DNA from: Effrenium voratum
Lineage: Eukaryota; Sar; Dinophyceae; Suessiales; Symbiodiniaceae
Assembly (NCBI GenBank): GCA_963377175.1
Contig: CAUJNA010001746.1
Location: 664,255-728,254, forward strand
DNA length: 64,000 nt
Direction of reading: 5' to 3'
Positions 52,802 to 63,200 of the stretch are shown piece after piece (the first letter of the stretch is position 1; every line of letters starts with the position of its first letter). A program made the translations under genes and the position numbers. Below the pieces are notes generated by a model. The model did no database searches. It saw only the letters and a list, made by a program, of their open reading frames with translations, and was not told where the DNA came from.

Positions 52802-53226
52802 GAAAATATGTCCAAGCAAGTTTGTAGGGAATGAAAAGCAACGCTCTGTTGAGTTCATGTTTGAAGGTTCACTGGATGCCCCAGGGGGTTGTATGTTAAG
52901 GCCTCCTGAATTACCTGAAGCCGTCAAGGGTGGCCACAACATACAGACAGCGCCGCGTTGTCCTCAAAACGTGGGTTCAAACATCACGTAGTGTTTTCGG
53001 CCAATCCATGTGAGTTGTGTGCAAACAACTCACTTGCCAGGGTGAGGTTAACAGGTTGGATTATGATGTTGACCCCGAATTAGCCAATGCAGAGGATATA
53101 GGGAGGGTGGTATTTTTCCGACAAAGTAAGGATTTCTGTTTAGATGTGTGGAAAATCAATGCAGAAACGCTCCAAAGAGGGAGTCCCTGTTGCCAGGATG
53201 CGAGTGCTTCCCTACAAGATGGCTGA
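52800..53226 (+). CDS. Two adjacent protein-like readings in different frames
   Basis: 52707-52991 in one frame reads KFVGNEKQRSVEFMFEGSLD and LRPPELPEAVKGGHNIQTAP. 53017-53226 in another frame reads LDYDVDPELANAEDIGRVVF and SKDFCLDVWKINAETLQRGS. They could be two exons or a frameshifted gene remnant. Unrecognised. Confidence 0.3.
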
Positions 53227-53639
53227 ATATCGGAGGGTTCACATCGCGATAAATTCAATTGTAAAACACCCTCCAAGAAAAGGTAAACATTTGTTGGTGG
53301 CTTAGGGAAAGCCAAAGGAAAGCCACCCATTTTTGTCCCATGAGTTTGGGGTACCCATTTGACCCTTGCGGCCTTTCTTTTCCGCCCAAGCTGCACGGAG
53401 CCGAAGCCTCGACCCCTGCTTGCTGCTGTCCCCTAGGGACGGTTTGACCGGAATTTCCTGGAGCCCACAAGTAAAATGCCACTTTTCCGGGGGGCAAATC
53501 CGGTGCCCCCTGTACCTTGGAGGTCCGTTTCCCTTGCTCCCCTGTTTTTGTTTTGTTTTGAAATGTGTCGATTGTTTGAGTGGTCAACTTCTGCCTTGCT
53601 CAGGCGCATGTTTGGGCTAGCAGTTTCACTCATTGACAG

Positions 53640-53730
53640 TCCCAACGTGCTCTTCCAGCAATGTGATGCTGCGAGACGCAAGACAGAAGCCGAAGGCCTG
53701 CAGCACGCAGCGCGCGCTGTTTCCTCAAAG
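53640..53730 (+). CDS. Exon-like block, charged helical
   Basis: After CTCATTGACAG the frame reads PNVLFQQCDAARRKTEAEGL, QHAARAVSSK and can end at AAG followed by GC (GC donor). It continues open as STARAMLRWKKPKREGKANR. About two thirds of third positions are G or C. It has the same K/E/A/R/Q character as the plus-strand blocks downstream. Confidence 0.5.
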
Positions 53731-54482
53731 GCTGTGTCCACGGCCCGCGCAATGCTGCGGTGGAAAAAGCCAAAGCGTGAGGGGAAGGCCAACCGGAAGC
53801 TTACAAATTGGGGACTTGGATGGCTTTGGGGAAGCGAAGCGGGAATTCTTGGCATGGAGCTTTCCTGAAAAACACGAGGTTCAGAGCTCTGAAGTGGGAT
53901 GTGTCCTGAAAGCTGGCCCCCAAGCCACGGATTTTAGCAGGGAGCCACCTCAAAAGTGATTGGTAGACATGAGTCCCCACCTAAAGGATGTCCACCAAGG
54001 CATCCCCCCGTTACCATCCATACCAATTCAATCGTGGGACATCCATTGTTTGTTAACTTTTGCCTGACATCTTTGATTGGTTCCCACAATGTCACCAGGC
54101 GCTTGATAGTGTGTGTTTGTGCGTTTACATTCTACAGGGACAGTCGCTCCAAAACACTAAAGCATGCACCATGGGTGCCAATAAATTGGAATGCATGACT
54201 GCCACACAAGGGCACATATTTGCGGCACTTGGATTTGGTATGTGAGGATTCAATAGTCATACCCTTAGAGGCCGCCGTATTGCACCCCTGTGCATTTGCG
54301 CCAAAGAAAGCCACCCATGTTTTGCCCTGCAATACTAACTCCTGGCATTTGCTCCCATGTTCGGCGGGTATTCGACCTTAGACACTACAGGAATTTCTAC
54401 CGGAAACGCCAAAGACCCACACCAAATCAAGTTGATTTCCTGTATCTGCTGGCTTCTTGGAGACCTGGGTGCACCTCGATCT

Positions 54483-54615
54483 GAGCCACAATCAAAACCC
54501 GGGTAGATGAAGGTTAGTAAGGGACAATCCCAACCATAAAATAGTTGCGGCCGCCTTCTTAATTCCTTACATGGTTCTGGGTAGACCATTTTAGTACCGG
54601 GTTTTGATTGTGACT
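54483..54615 (+). repeat. Family B element, reference copy
   Basis: The 133-bp element starts GAGCCACAATCAAAACCCGG and ends CCGGGTTTTGATTGTGACTC: 20-bp terminal inverted repeats with one mismatch. Inside are GAAGGTTAGTAAGGGACAAT, CCCAACCATAAAATAGTTG, GCGGCCGCCTTCTTAATTCC and CATGGTTCTGGGTAGACCAT. TGGT/ACCA and AACCAT/ATGGTT-type pairs could form internal hairpins. Confidence 0.8.
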
Positions 54616-55041
54616 CACCTCTTCCTTCGAGTTGCCGATGTCCGATTTCCGATTACCACTTTCCGCCGGCCATTGGTTCAGAGAGCGGCGGTTCGGGTCG
54701 TGCCCTGCTGAGGCAGCTTTGGCACGAGGGGGGTTCTCAAAAGTGACTACTTCGCCACTTGAAAGGGGCTTCTTTTATGACAGAAAATAGCAGCCTGAAG
54801 CCAGTTGTTCGCCAGTGAAGCAACCTATTCACGCGTGTCGTTTTGCGGCTGTCTCAAGTCACACGCCCCTTTGGGGTGGCTTATTTTGGGGGAGCGGGGG
54901 CTAGTAAAGTGACATCCTGGACAATAGTTGGGTTTGAGGGGAAATCAGCCTTTATAGGTAACGCAAAACCATGAACATGTGTTCTTATCGCTTTTTCCTT
55001 TGTGGTACATTGGCCCTCTCCCAAAAGCGGGTCCGACTCAG

Positions 55042-55121
55042 GGACGATGGGGGCTGATGACCTGGACGCAGAGACCCTCAAGAGGCTAAAGCGAGAGGCC
55101 GGGACCCGCGAAAAAAACATT
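55042..55121 (+). CDS. Exon-like block, charged helical
   Basis: After GTCCGACTCAG the frame reads MGADDLDAETLKRLKREAGT, REKNI and reaches ATT followed by GTCGCG, a possible GT donor in phase 0. The DLDAETLKRLKREAGTREK sequence is a strongly charged amphipathic helix. A frame open to 55235 continues beyond it with less coding character. Good candidate for a coiled-coil exon. Confidence 0.5.
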
Positions 55122-56211
55122 GTCGCGTGTCATGTTTGGCGCAGACAACGGTTGGAGGTGCCGGGTTTCGGTATGACTTCACTTGGTCTCAAAGTACCCG
55201 GACGGCCCGAGCCTATTGCTGTTGTGCTCTTATAAATATTGCTTTGTTCATGAGACCATAGAAGAGGGAACGACGGCCTTGGCAAGGCCATATTTGGTCC
55301 ATACTACCAGGAGGACCCCCTTGGTCCTTGGTTTCATATTTGTTGCGTCGACCGAAACTGAGTGCCACATAGCCCATTGCGTTTACTTTGTCCAAAGGGA
55401 AACGGCAGCGGGATGAGTTGTTCAATTCGTCCAAGGCAAACCAGAGGGAAGCCATGTTTTTTTTTGGGGGGGGAGTCTGTGTTTAGTTGGAGAACCCGTT
55501 TCCCTCTTGGATGGTAACATCACAAGTTGGTTGCCATGTTACTCACTTCCCCAGTTTACAGACGTGAACCTTTCCGAGAAGATCATCCCCTTTGCGGTAG
55601 AAAGTCCGGACTTTTTCTGACCCATCCACTGAGGAAGTGTGATCAATTGCCATTTGGCCGGGCGATGTTCAAAGGGCACGTGTAAGGAATGACTCCGCAA
55701 GAGATTGCTCCAGACATTGGGTGCTTCCGATCAAATCGATGTTGCACGCTCAGATTTTCATTTTGGTGAAAAGTACCGTTTGCCCACATGAAGGGCAAAC
55801 CACCCCAAGCAAAACCAGCTGCCCGCAACAATCGAAACCTGGCTTTTGGGAGGGCCAAACGAAAGAACTCAACGGAAACCGGGTTTAGAAAGACAGGTTG
55901 CCTTTGTCCAGTTGCTCTTAAAGGGACTCTTGGAGGGTTTTGGGAATGCGACAGGGCTCCGAATTGGCTTAAACCCAAGAAACACACCATTTTGCACAAA
56001 GCCCCTGAAAGGATTCGGTTTGGCCAAGTCAAAAACCACCACAGGAACCTCCTTTTGGGGGGGACATCATGTTCGGGTTCCTGCTGCTAACTTGCAAGGG
56101 GTCTTTGTTGATTCAATCGCAGAATCCAAAAGGGGCGGGTCAAAAAGGCGATCTCATTTGTTCGGATGTATCAAGGGGGCAGTCGATGGATCATGGGAAG
56201 CCGGGAATCAG

Positions 56212-56322
56212 CTTCGAGGCCGCGATCCGCTCCAAAGAGCAAGACTTCGAGCGCAGAAAGAAGGCGAGGGCGTTTGGAGGGTTTCCAGCGGCCTCTCACC
56301 CCGCATCCTCTGACTTGTTTTC
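56212..56322 (+). CDS. Exon-like block, charged helical
   Basis: After GCCGGGAATCAG the frame reads FEAAIRSKEQDFERRKKARA, then FGGFPAASHPASSDLF. About three quarters of third positions are G or C. A GC donor is possible after AAGAAG at 56263, giving a 52-base exon; otherwise it extends to about 56320. A second plus frame reads LQRARLRAQKEGEGVWRV. The first is preferred on codon bias. Confidence 0.5.
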
Positions 56323-56754
56323 TTTGAGCCTGGATCTTCAAGATAGGGACCCCAAGAAATGGTTGGCTTCCTTCTGGTTTCCCCTTAAAACGACAGAAAA
56401 GGGTACCCTCAAGACAAGGCACCTCGGGCTGGGTTTTGAGGAAGGATCGCCAGAATATGAGCCTTGTTCAGAAAGGGGCTCCTTTTCATTCCCTTTCGTG
56501 ACTTCCTGCAAAGGAGAAAGCAAAGGGAATCACAGTCCGAAAGCAGGACGCTTTCATTTGAGCAGCGCACGAAACCCGTGCTGGCTACTTTTGAAGGTGG
56601 TTCTAGGGGTAATAGTAAGGCCTATTAAGAGCATCATGTCATGACCATCTCAGTAGGCAGTGTGCGTGGGGCGCTGCTCATTCGGAACAACCCTGACATG
56701 CGAGGCAGATGCGACTGGATTTGCTGCGTCAGTCGATCCGATATCGGTTCGCGT

Positions 56755-56842
56755 CAAAATGGGGACTCCCTCAAATGGGTGGTTTCCCGTTGGTTTCCCT
56801 TTCAACCAACCCCACAAAGGGCACCCTGAAAAAGACACCCTT
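56755..56842 (-). repeat. Family A element, reverse orientation
   Basis: GGTTTCCCGTTGGTTTCCCT, CAACCCCACAAAGGGCACCC and GAAAAAGACACCC are in reverse family order. Confidence 0.6.
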
Positions 56843-57196
56843 GGTGTCTTTATCCAGAGAGAACAACATGTTCATGTGTGCCATGTCAAATCAATGGACC
56901 TCTTGGCTCGGCAAGCATCATGGGGTTGAATACTGTGTTGCTTGCATGGCGGTGACTGAGTGTTTAAAAGAGATAGACCCTGCTAAATGGGAGGTGTCTG
57001 GTTGTTCGCGGTGTTCAATCCAAACCCGAAAGAGTCCAACTGTGTTTGTTTGCAGGGTGCAAGGGTATGCCTCAAGGTGCAAGAGGACTTCTTGGATGCT
57101 GTCCAAAGGGCTGTCTAATGTCAAACCCAAAAAAGCACCATCCTCAGGTGCTCCATTTTAGAAAATGCTTACCATCCCGTGTCCCATCTTGTTCAG

Positions 57197-57244
57197 CTCG
57201 CCTTAGCCAAGGCAGAAGAGAGGAAGAAGCGCGAGCAGCTTCAG
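57197..57244 (+). CDS. Short exon with clean borders, coiled-coil-like
   Basis: Exactly 48 bases lie between ATCTTGTTCAG and GTCGCCTGG and code LALAKAEERKKREQLQ in phase 0 at both ends. About 80% of codons end in G or C. The heptad-like spacing of L and A with K/E/R between suits a coiled coil. A different plus frame, open from 57046 to 57534 (162 codons, with QGRREEEARAASGRLEALTQ), covers the same place with poorer codon bias. Confidence 0.5.
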
Positions 57245-57249
57245 GTCGC

Positions 57250-59440
57250 CTGGAAGCATTGACTCAGCCATCCTTTCCGCCTGCCATTGTCAACCGCCAC
57301 TCCCCCTCTCCCCAATGGAGCCGTTTTTGGTGGCACAGTCCAACTCATACAAATATGGGATACCGCAATTGTAAACCCCCGTCTCTCATTTCAATTGGAG
57401 GGTTGTCCCATTTTACGGTGGTTCTAGATCAGACTTGCGGGAGTTGCATCCGGCTACTCACCTGCCAGAGTCTACTTAATCCAGAGTCAACTTGCTATCG
57501 GTTGGGCCACCCCCGCCCCCAAAAAAAGCAATAGAGAAGCCAGAGCAAAGCCATAGGGAAGGTCCTCAAGATGGACGGTGTTTGGGATGGCATTTAAACG
57601 TCCATTTTCTGAAAAGAATACAGTATGAGTGATTTTCCCTTTTTGGTTTTAAAGGGTTGTATCACACCTGGACATATTATGTCTTTTTCCAGGCGTCTTA
57701 AGCAAAACGGGAAGCAAAGGAAGCCAACCAGTCCAGAGGATTTTGAGTAATTCTCAGCCGAAGGAAAGGTGGTTAAGTTTTCTCAAAGCAAAGCCCAGGG
57801 TATGATTCGCGATGAGACTTGGGGACCCTGAATTTCCCAGATGCCGCCTGCCTTACGTTTGGAATTGTCGGCACCTCAGGACTGAGGATGGGAATAGAAC
57901 GGAAACCAAAAGGAACCCAGTCATTTGGTCAATTTTAGGGGCCGCTCTTTGGCAAGCAACCCTCCATTTGGAGAGGTGTAGAGTTTGATGCACGGTGATG
58001 TTTACGTCAACAAAAAAAGAACACATGGTTGGAATCTAATTGCAGTTGACTTGGCAAAGACACTCACCGTCCATGTTGATCCCGGACAGCCGACATTCAC
58101 GGCAGTGTGCCCCACAAACGTGATCCGGCCTATCGATCAACCAGGGATTCATTGAGGCTCCCTTGTAAGCGTTTGTTCGTTTACAGGTTGGAACATGTGG
58201 ACATTGACTAACTCTATACTAGCAAGGTATGTGTGTCTTTTTTCATATGCGATGTTGAGACTTCACCTGGGCTTAAGCAGACGTCAGAAGAGATGCAAAG
58301 ATGTGTTTATGGGGGATGCGTCAAAAATAGGGGGACCTAGCAATTGTGGTTGTCCTACTGGCTCTACACGGGGGGGGGGTCCTTAACACAAAGCAGCCCC
58401 AGGTTTCGACGGTTCGCCTCAATTCTCACTGAGGCCCTGCGGGAAGAGTGGCTTCCTCAGATGAGACATCATTTCCCGGTGACGAAGGCGGGCATGTCAA
58501 ATGTGTTCAAAAGGCGACCCTCCTAGATATGTCGATGTTCCATGTTTTCCCTCTCAATCATCAAAAGGCTTCCTTTAAGACATACTGAATTGGTTTAAAC
58601 CACAGGAGAACCGAAAGTAAGCCAGAATGACACCTTAGGGAGCTTCGAGCTTGAGACCAACCACCTTTGTTAGCCATGTTCCTCCCCTTCCCCAGTTGGG
58701 CTTTCAACTTTTGGTAAGGATCATTTTGGTTTGAGGGAAAGTCCGCCCAGGAAGTGTAGACCGAATCCATTCGGTTTATACGGGAAACCAAAGGAATTTG
58801 CTCAACCATAAGCTCAACATGTTTCAAGGCTTTGTCTGACCTTTGGGACATTTTGAACGACAAAACCCAAGTCCTGCGGGCTCATGGAATTGAGAGTAAA
58901 GCAGCTTTTCCCATGGGTCACTCAGGGAACCTGAACAACAGCTGGTTAAGTATAGGTGTGGCCTTAAAATGACAACCTCTCCATGAGAGGCAGAGTTCAC
59001 TTTTGGGGGCTTAGACCAACCCAATAGTTGAGTTTAATCAAGGAGAACATATGAAGCATGGCGGATGGATGTTGTTTTGTTGCCACTTTTTGCCATACCA
59101 GGCATATCTTCTTGCGAGTGGGACGGTAGTCAGGACCCACTTTGGTGTTGGGAGGACTTCATGTCACACCCATTGACACGGGAAACCTGAACACTCAAAC
59201 TGCCCCTGAGTGGAAATCACCCCATATATGTTTTGTCGCACTATCCCCATTTCAGATGGGTTTGAGGTTCCCACAATGGTCGACCAGCATTTGCTCATAT
59301 GATAGCCCCCCTCAACTCACGCCTGTTGAAATTAGAAGGGTATGTGTCAAATGTGTTGGGGATCCCTAAAAGGAAGTGCAGCGTTCCTTGTGGTTTCCCT
59401 TTAACTCAAGGTGAACAGGGTACCTTACAAAACCGCCTGA
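57250..59440. other. Intron-like spacer between plus-strand blocks
   Basis: About 2.2 kb without a block of coding character between the exons at 57197 and 59442. Contains family A fragments and a G-run at 58370-58379. A 100-codon minus frame at 58561-58863 has no codon bias. Confidence 0.4.
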
Positions 59441-59441
59441 G

Positions 59442-59520
59442 GTATGAGTCCAAGCAGCAGAAGCGAGAGCAAGAGAGGCGGCGGCCTGCGAGCCTTCGTG
59501 CGATGAAGCGTGTGTGGCAG
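59442..59520 (+). CDS. Exon-like block, charged helical
   Basis: After CCGCCTGAG the frame reads YESKQQKREQERRRPASLRA, MKRVWQ and may end at CAG followed by GC. About 70% of third positions are G or C. The frame actually stays open to a TAG at 59677-59679 (QASICLQAGAYKHILFISMS and so on), and the next frame-compatible block begins immediately after that stop. Confidence 0.5.
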
Positions 59521-59679
59521 GCATCAATCTGCCTGCAAGCAGGGGCGTACAAACATATTTTGTTTATTTCTATGAGCGACGGCCTTTGTTTAAGAAGAGT
59601 ATACACAATGAGGGCCGGGCGGAAACATGTTTGGGATAACATGCTGAAGGAGCAAAACCCCCAAGACGTTGACGCATAG

Positions 59680-59919
59680 GTGGTTGAGATCACAAACACA
59701 TGTGTTGGAAAACGAGGGCAACGAGTCCAAACTGGCAGGGTTGGAGATCAAGTGCGGGCACCGATCATTCCGGCGATGTGTAACGTGTTCTGGGGTTTTG
59801 GACCGAATGTGGTAAGGCAAGATTTGTTGGCACCTACAGGTGGCTGGAGTGCGCTGCACAGGCGAGTGAACGCTGACCAGTGGCTAAGGCATGTCGCACT
59901 GCACATCCGGAGTGTTTGA
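59680..59919 (+). CDS. Exon-like terminal open frame after CATAG
   Basis: Directly after GACGCATAG the same frame resumes as VVEITNTCVGKRGQRVQTGR, VGDQVRAPIIPAMCNVFWGF, RQDLLAPTGGWSALHRRVNA and DQWLRHVALHIRSV with a TGA at 59917-59919. The TAG can be read as an acceptor, so it need not be a stop in the mRNA. Mixed charge with W and H residues. No family recognised. Confidence 0.4.
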   Translation: MVEITNTCVGKRGQRVQTGRVGDQVRAPIIPAMCNVFWGFGPNVVRQDLLAPTGGWSALHRRVNADQWLRHVALHIRSV

Positions 59920-59949
59920 TGAGATTGGCACTGTGTGCTCGTGCTCAGT

Positions 59950-60035
59950 CATGCTTGCGAAAGGAGAGATTTGGGGAGTTTTGGAAAATGAGAGCCAGCC
60001 GGCACAAGACAGCACTGTTTGACACCCCCCCCCAC
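59950..60035 (+). CDS. Exon-like block
   Basis: After CTCGTGCTCAG one plus frame reads SCLRKERFGEFWKMRASRHK, TALF. The frame opens at 59880 and stops at 60144-60146. It is basic and aromatic. It may be the next exon of the same transcript. Confidence 0.35.
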
Positions 60036-60116
60036 TGGCCAAATTTTGTGGGATCATGGTATTCCACTGAGATCAGTCCTCAAGCCCAGGGAACTTCAAG
60101 TCTCTGGTACGAAATG

Positions 60117-60201
60117 TGGGTGTGTCTTTTTCTGAGGGTACCTTAGTTGAAAGGGAAACCGAAGGAAGCCAGCCATGTTCTGGGTCCTGTTTTGAGACCC
60201 A
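60117..60201 (+). repeat. Family A element
   Basis: Left end TGGGTGTGTCTTTTTCTGAG, then GGGTACC, TTGAAAGGGAAACCGAAGG, CCATGTTCTGGGTCC and right end TTTTGAGACCCA. Confidence 0.7.
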
Positions 60202-60220
60202 TGTGCGTGAGTTCAAGGAA

Positions 60221-60252
60221 GGTCTTTGGGATGGAAGGTCTTTGGGATGGAA
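60221..60252 (+). repeat. 16-bp tandem duplication
   Basis: Two perfect copies of GGTCTTTGGGATGGAA. Confidence 0.9.
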
Positions 60253-60641
60253 GGCTAGGAATGACTGGTTCCTTTGGAGTGGCCGACCCTGTCGCAAGGG
60301 TCGGCACCCACAAAAGCCGCAGCTTCAACCATTCGACATACTGTAGACCGAACTGGGACCCACGGAACATGCACAAATCCACATGTAGATAACATTAATT
60401 ACATTGGGGTTTGCCTGTTTTGTTTTTTTTGTTCCCTTTCTTTGTGGCTTTTGCCGGGAAACCAACGGGAAAAATTCGGATGTTGAAACCAAACACCCAA
60501 GAAGCATCCCCTCCAACAGCGGAACCTTGCCAGAACCCGTCCCCATAGCAGTCACTGTCGGGGAAAAGCGAAGAATCGGGTTCTTTGGCCCCTGAACGTG
60601 CCGCTATGCGGGCAGAGTTGCTCACGCTTGCGGTCGGATTA

Positions 60642-60642
<1 letters not shown>

Positions 60643-60681
<39 letters not shown>
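60643..60681 (+). repeat. (GA)n microsatellite
   Basis: GA run with one GC interruption. Confidence 0.9.
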
Positions 60682-60886
60682 CCAAAAGCTTTTGAGAATC
60701 TCCCTATTTCGACATATACCCATTCTGGCGACCAAATGGGCACTCAGAAGGGTCATTGGCAAGTTCACCCAGCATGCAGTTCATCTACATGAAATACATT
60801 CAACACCACGGAATATTTTCGAAGATGCCGCGAGGCTTTGTCGGCCCAGTTTTCCCGTGTCCGACTGGTCGCGCTGGATTCTGCAG

Positions 60887-60986
60887 GCTGGCCTTGCTGA
60901 AGAAGCAGACAGAGCTGAGGGCCAGAAAGAAGGACCCGGAGCAGCGCAATGCTTGGCTTGAGATAGCTACCAACGCAGAAGTTGAG
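60887..60986 (+). CDS. Exon with good borders, coiled-coil-like
   Basis: GGATTCTGCAG is followed by 100 bases reading LALLKKQTELRARKKDPEQR, NAWLEIATNAEVE, ending at GAG followed by GC (GC donor). About 73% of third positions are G or C. L-x6-L type spacing with dense K/R/E suggests an extended helix. Starts with one base completing a codon and ends in phase 0. Among the most convincing exons here. Confidence 0.55.
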
Positions 60987-61045
60987 GCCACGATGCCGTT
61001 TTGTTTCTTGCATTGTTTGCGTTGTATGCGTATGAATATCATTAC

Positions 61046-61086
61046 CATATACATATATATATATAATATATATATATATATATGTG
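61046..61086. repeat. (TA)n microsatellite
   Basis: Pure TA over most of 40 bp, directly after the exon-like block at 60887-60986. Confidence 0.9.
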
Positions 61087-61309
61087 TACACGTTTTCTCA
61101 TTTAATCTGGGACCCTGAATGCGAGCGGTTTCCATGAACTTTGTGGGGCAAGGTTAAACCTTGAACACTGAGGGTTGATGTTTGGACCGAAATAACCTTT
61201 GAAACACTTCAACGAAAACCAACCAACAGTCCAATCGTTTCGCTCAATCCAACGCGGGTCCCTGGTTGTGACAAATCTCCATTCCAATTGGCGTGTTCGG
61301 AATAAGGTG

Positions 61310-61382
61310 AGTTTGGGGTGGGCTTGTTGGGGGGTTAGGGTTGGTTTAGGGTGGGCTTAGGTTTGGTTTGGGATGGGTTTTA
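61310..61382. repeat. Degenerate telomere-like G/T-rich block
   Basis: GGGTTAGGGTTGGTTTAGGG, GGCTTAGGTTTGG and similar: variants of TTTAGGG in the orientation opposite to the blocks at 7.9 and 19.7 kb. Confidence 0.55.
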
Positions 61383-62119
61383 GAGCGCTTGCTTGCTTGC
61401 GTGTGTGCTTAGTTGCTCGCTACTCGCTTTCATGCGACAGGGAAAATCAAATCCAGCAGGACAGAATCCTTAAACCATGTAGCACCCGTACATTCATACC
61501 AAATGAAGTCATAGCTGTTTGAGGTGGTTCTAACTAGGGAACAGTCCTAAACTTCCCAAAGACTAATGCACCATATAAAAGGGAAGATTCCCTTGTATCA
61601 CAGAAGTGGGGATAAACTCCTTGATCCCACAACCCTGCTTCAGATGATACAGAGAACCTAATCCCACCCTAAATTCACTCTTGAATGGTGGGACAAGGCC
61701 CCCACAGACGGCGGAAAACATCCCGAACAAACACAGAAGCAAAACAACACCTTAAAGTACCCCACAACCACACTCAAATTATTGCAAACGTTTCGCGTTG
61801 CCCGCCTCGGCCAGTACGCTTTTGAGTGGCTTAGAGGTACTGTGTTTTGGTTTGCCTTGAAATGTTGTGTTTGTTTGAGTGAGTCGGCGCCGAAATGCGT
61901 GAGCTGGTTCCCAAGATACGTGGTGGGTGCATACCTGGGCTCAGGCCACGCTCAGAATTGACAACTTGGGGGGATTTGAACGATTTCTGGGACCGGAAAA
62001 GTTCAGGGGGGTTTGGGGGGGACAAATTGTGAGGTAGGAGTTGGGGGTTCAACCCGCTCCTTTTGGGAAAGTTATGGGGACAGTTTCACGAGGTCTTGAA
62101 ACTCCCAAATGTTAGATAG

Positions 62120-62488
62120 GGAGAAGCACTGAAAGGTTGCATACGCTCCTCCATCCGGCACCTTCTGGCCACAGGAGAGCTCATCCCGGCACAGGCCCTT
62201 ACACGGTTCCAGATAGAGGGTATGGCTTTCGATCTGGCAGGCAGGAGAAGGAATTTACATCCAGCTTGGTTAAGCTTTGGAAGACTGAGTCCAAAGAAGT
62301 GGCTTCACAATTGGAAGGGTGCAGACGATTGTGGGCGTCCTCTCCAGGAAGAAAGGTGGGGCGCCTTCGCCGTCAAGAGCATGATTGAAGCCATGTCGGC
62401 TGATGATCTCCTGCAGGTCGCAGAGCAGGAATGGGGCACTTGCCAGGTGGAGACGGTGCTCGCAATTCTTGCTCTGCTTCGGGCATAA
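62120..62488 (+). CDS. Terminal exon-like open frame, 122 codons
   Basis: The longest convincing island. After TTAGATAG the frame reads GEALKGCIRSSIRHLLATGE, LIPAQALTRFQIEGMAFDLA, later ERWGAFAVKSMIEAMSADDL and EWGTCQVETVLAILALLRA, with a TAA at 62486-62488. The ends are helical and GC-rich in third position. The middle (about 62225-62340) may hide an intron, since CTGGCAG/GCAGG and a second open plus frame (QEKEFTSSLVKLWKTESKEV) occur there. The C-terminal third suits an alpha-helical repeat fold, but I recognise no family. Confidence 0.5.
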   Translation, partial: GEALKGCIRSSIRHLLATGELIPAQALTRFQIEGMAFDLAGRRRNLHPAWLSFGRLSPKKWLHNWKGADDCGRPLQEERWGAFAVKSMIEAMSADDLLQVAEQEWGTCQVETVLAILALLRA

Positions 62489-62546
62489 GCAGGCCGAAAA
62501 TGATTTTGTTTGCTAGCAGCTTGTGGGAAAAGTTGAAACAGCTGGC

Positions 62547-62812
62547 ATGTCCCGCAAAGGAAGGACGCGAAACATTGCTTTTCAGGGCTTGATGTTATCT
62601 TCGTCTGACGTCACTGAGAGGCTCGCGCAATACGGCGCGCTCAGAGGAGGCTGGGGCAAGCGGCGCTCGGAAGCGCGCGCGAGCCGCGACAGCGGCTCGC
62701 GCAAAACCCACCTGTTCAAAGGCCGACTGGACTTGCCGCGCCCTCCGTGCGAGGCAAAAATACATCAGCTAGCCAGCTCCTGGGACTTCGGGCTGGTTGA
62801 CAGCAGCCGCTG
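62547..62812 (+). CDS. Exon-like open frame, basic, terminal
   Basis: ATG at 62547 reads MSRKGRTRNIAFQGLMLSSS, DVTERLAQYGALRGGWGKRR, SEARASRDSGSRKTHLFKGR and ends IHQLASSWDFGLVDSSR at a TGA at 62811-62813. Third positions are very GC-rich between 62610 and 62760. GCGCTCAG at about 62643 could also be an acceptor. It lies only 60 bases after the stop of the previous block. Unrecognised. Confidence 0.45.
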
Positions 62813-63002
62813 AAGGGTCGGCGCTGCCACATGGTGGGCGACATTCAAGTCCTGTCGGCCGCTTGCCCTCGGCCTGCATTGCCGTGTCCAACAACTGGGT
62901 CTGACTGCTTCCCGGCCCTGGCCGAGACAAATGGCAGAGCAACACAACACCTACATGATGGCTGATCTGAGTTTGTCTATGTGGGGACCTCCAAAAAAGG
63001 GT

Positions 63003-63052
63003 GATGTACCTTGGTTTCCCTCACCAAACCCTACAAAGACACACCCCTCAAT
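63003..63052 (-). repeat. Family A fragment, reverse orientation
   Basis: CCTTGGTTTCCCTCACC followed by CTACAAAGACACACCCCT. Confidence 0.5.
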
Positions 63053-63103
63053 ATGGGAGACAAACCCAGATGTGTCGCCTTGGGGGTGTTTTGTTGCCTT
63101 CCA

Positions 63104-63200
63104 GTGCGCATCTGTCAGAAAGCTTGCAAGCGCAGGAAGAGAACGCTCGCTTGAATACGCTCCGCGAGAAAAACATCGCAAGGCGACATGCGGCCAGGTG
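63104..63200 (+). CDS. Exon-like block with good borders, charged helical
   Basis: After TTGTTGCCTTCCAG one frame reads AHLSESLQAQEENARLNTLR, EKNIARRHAA and ends at GGCCAG followed by GT. The EENARLNTLREKN stretch is coiled-coil-like and recalls REKN in the 55.04-kb block. Another plus frame, open from 62931 to 63398, reads RKLASAGRERSLEYAPREKH and continues into the segment described next. Confidence 0.45.
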
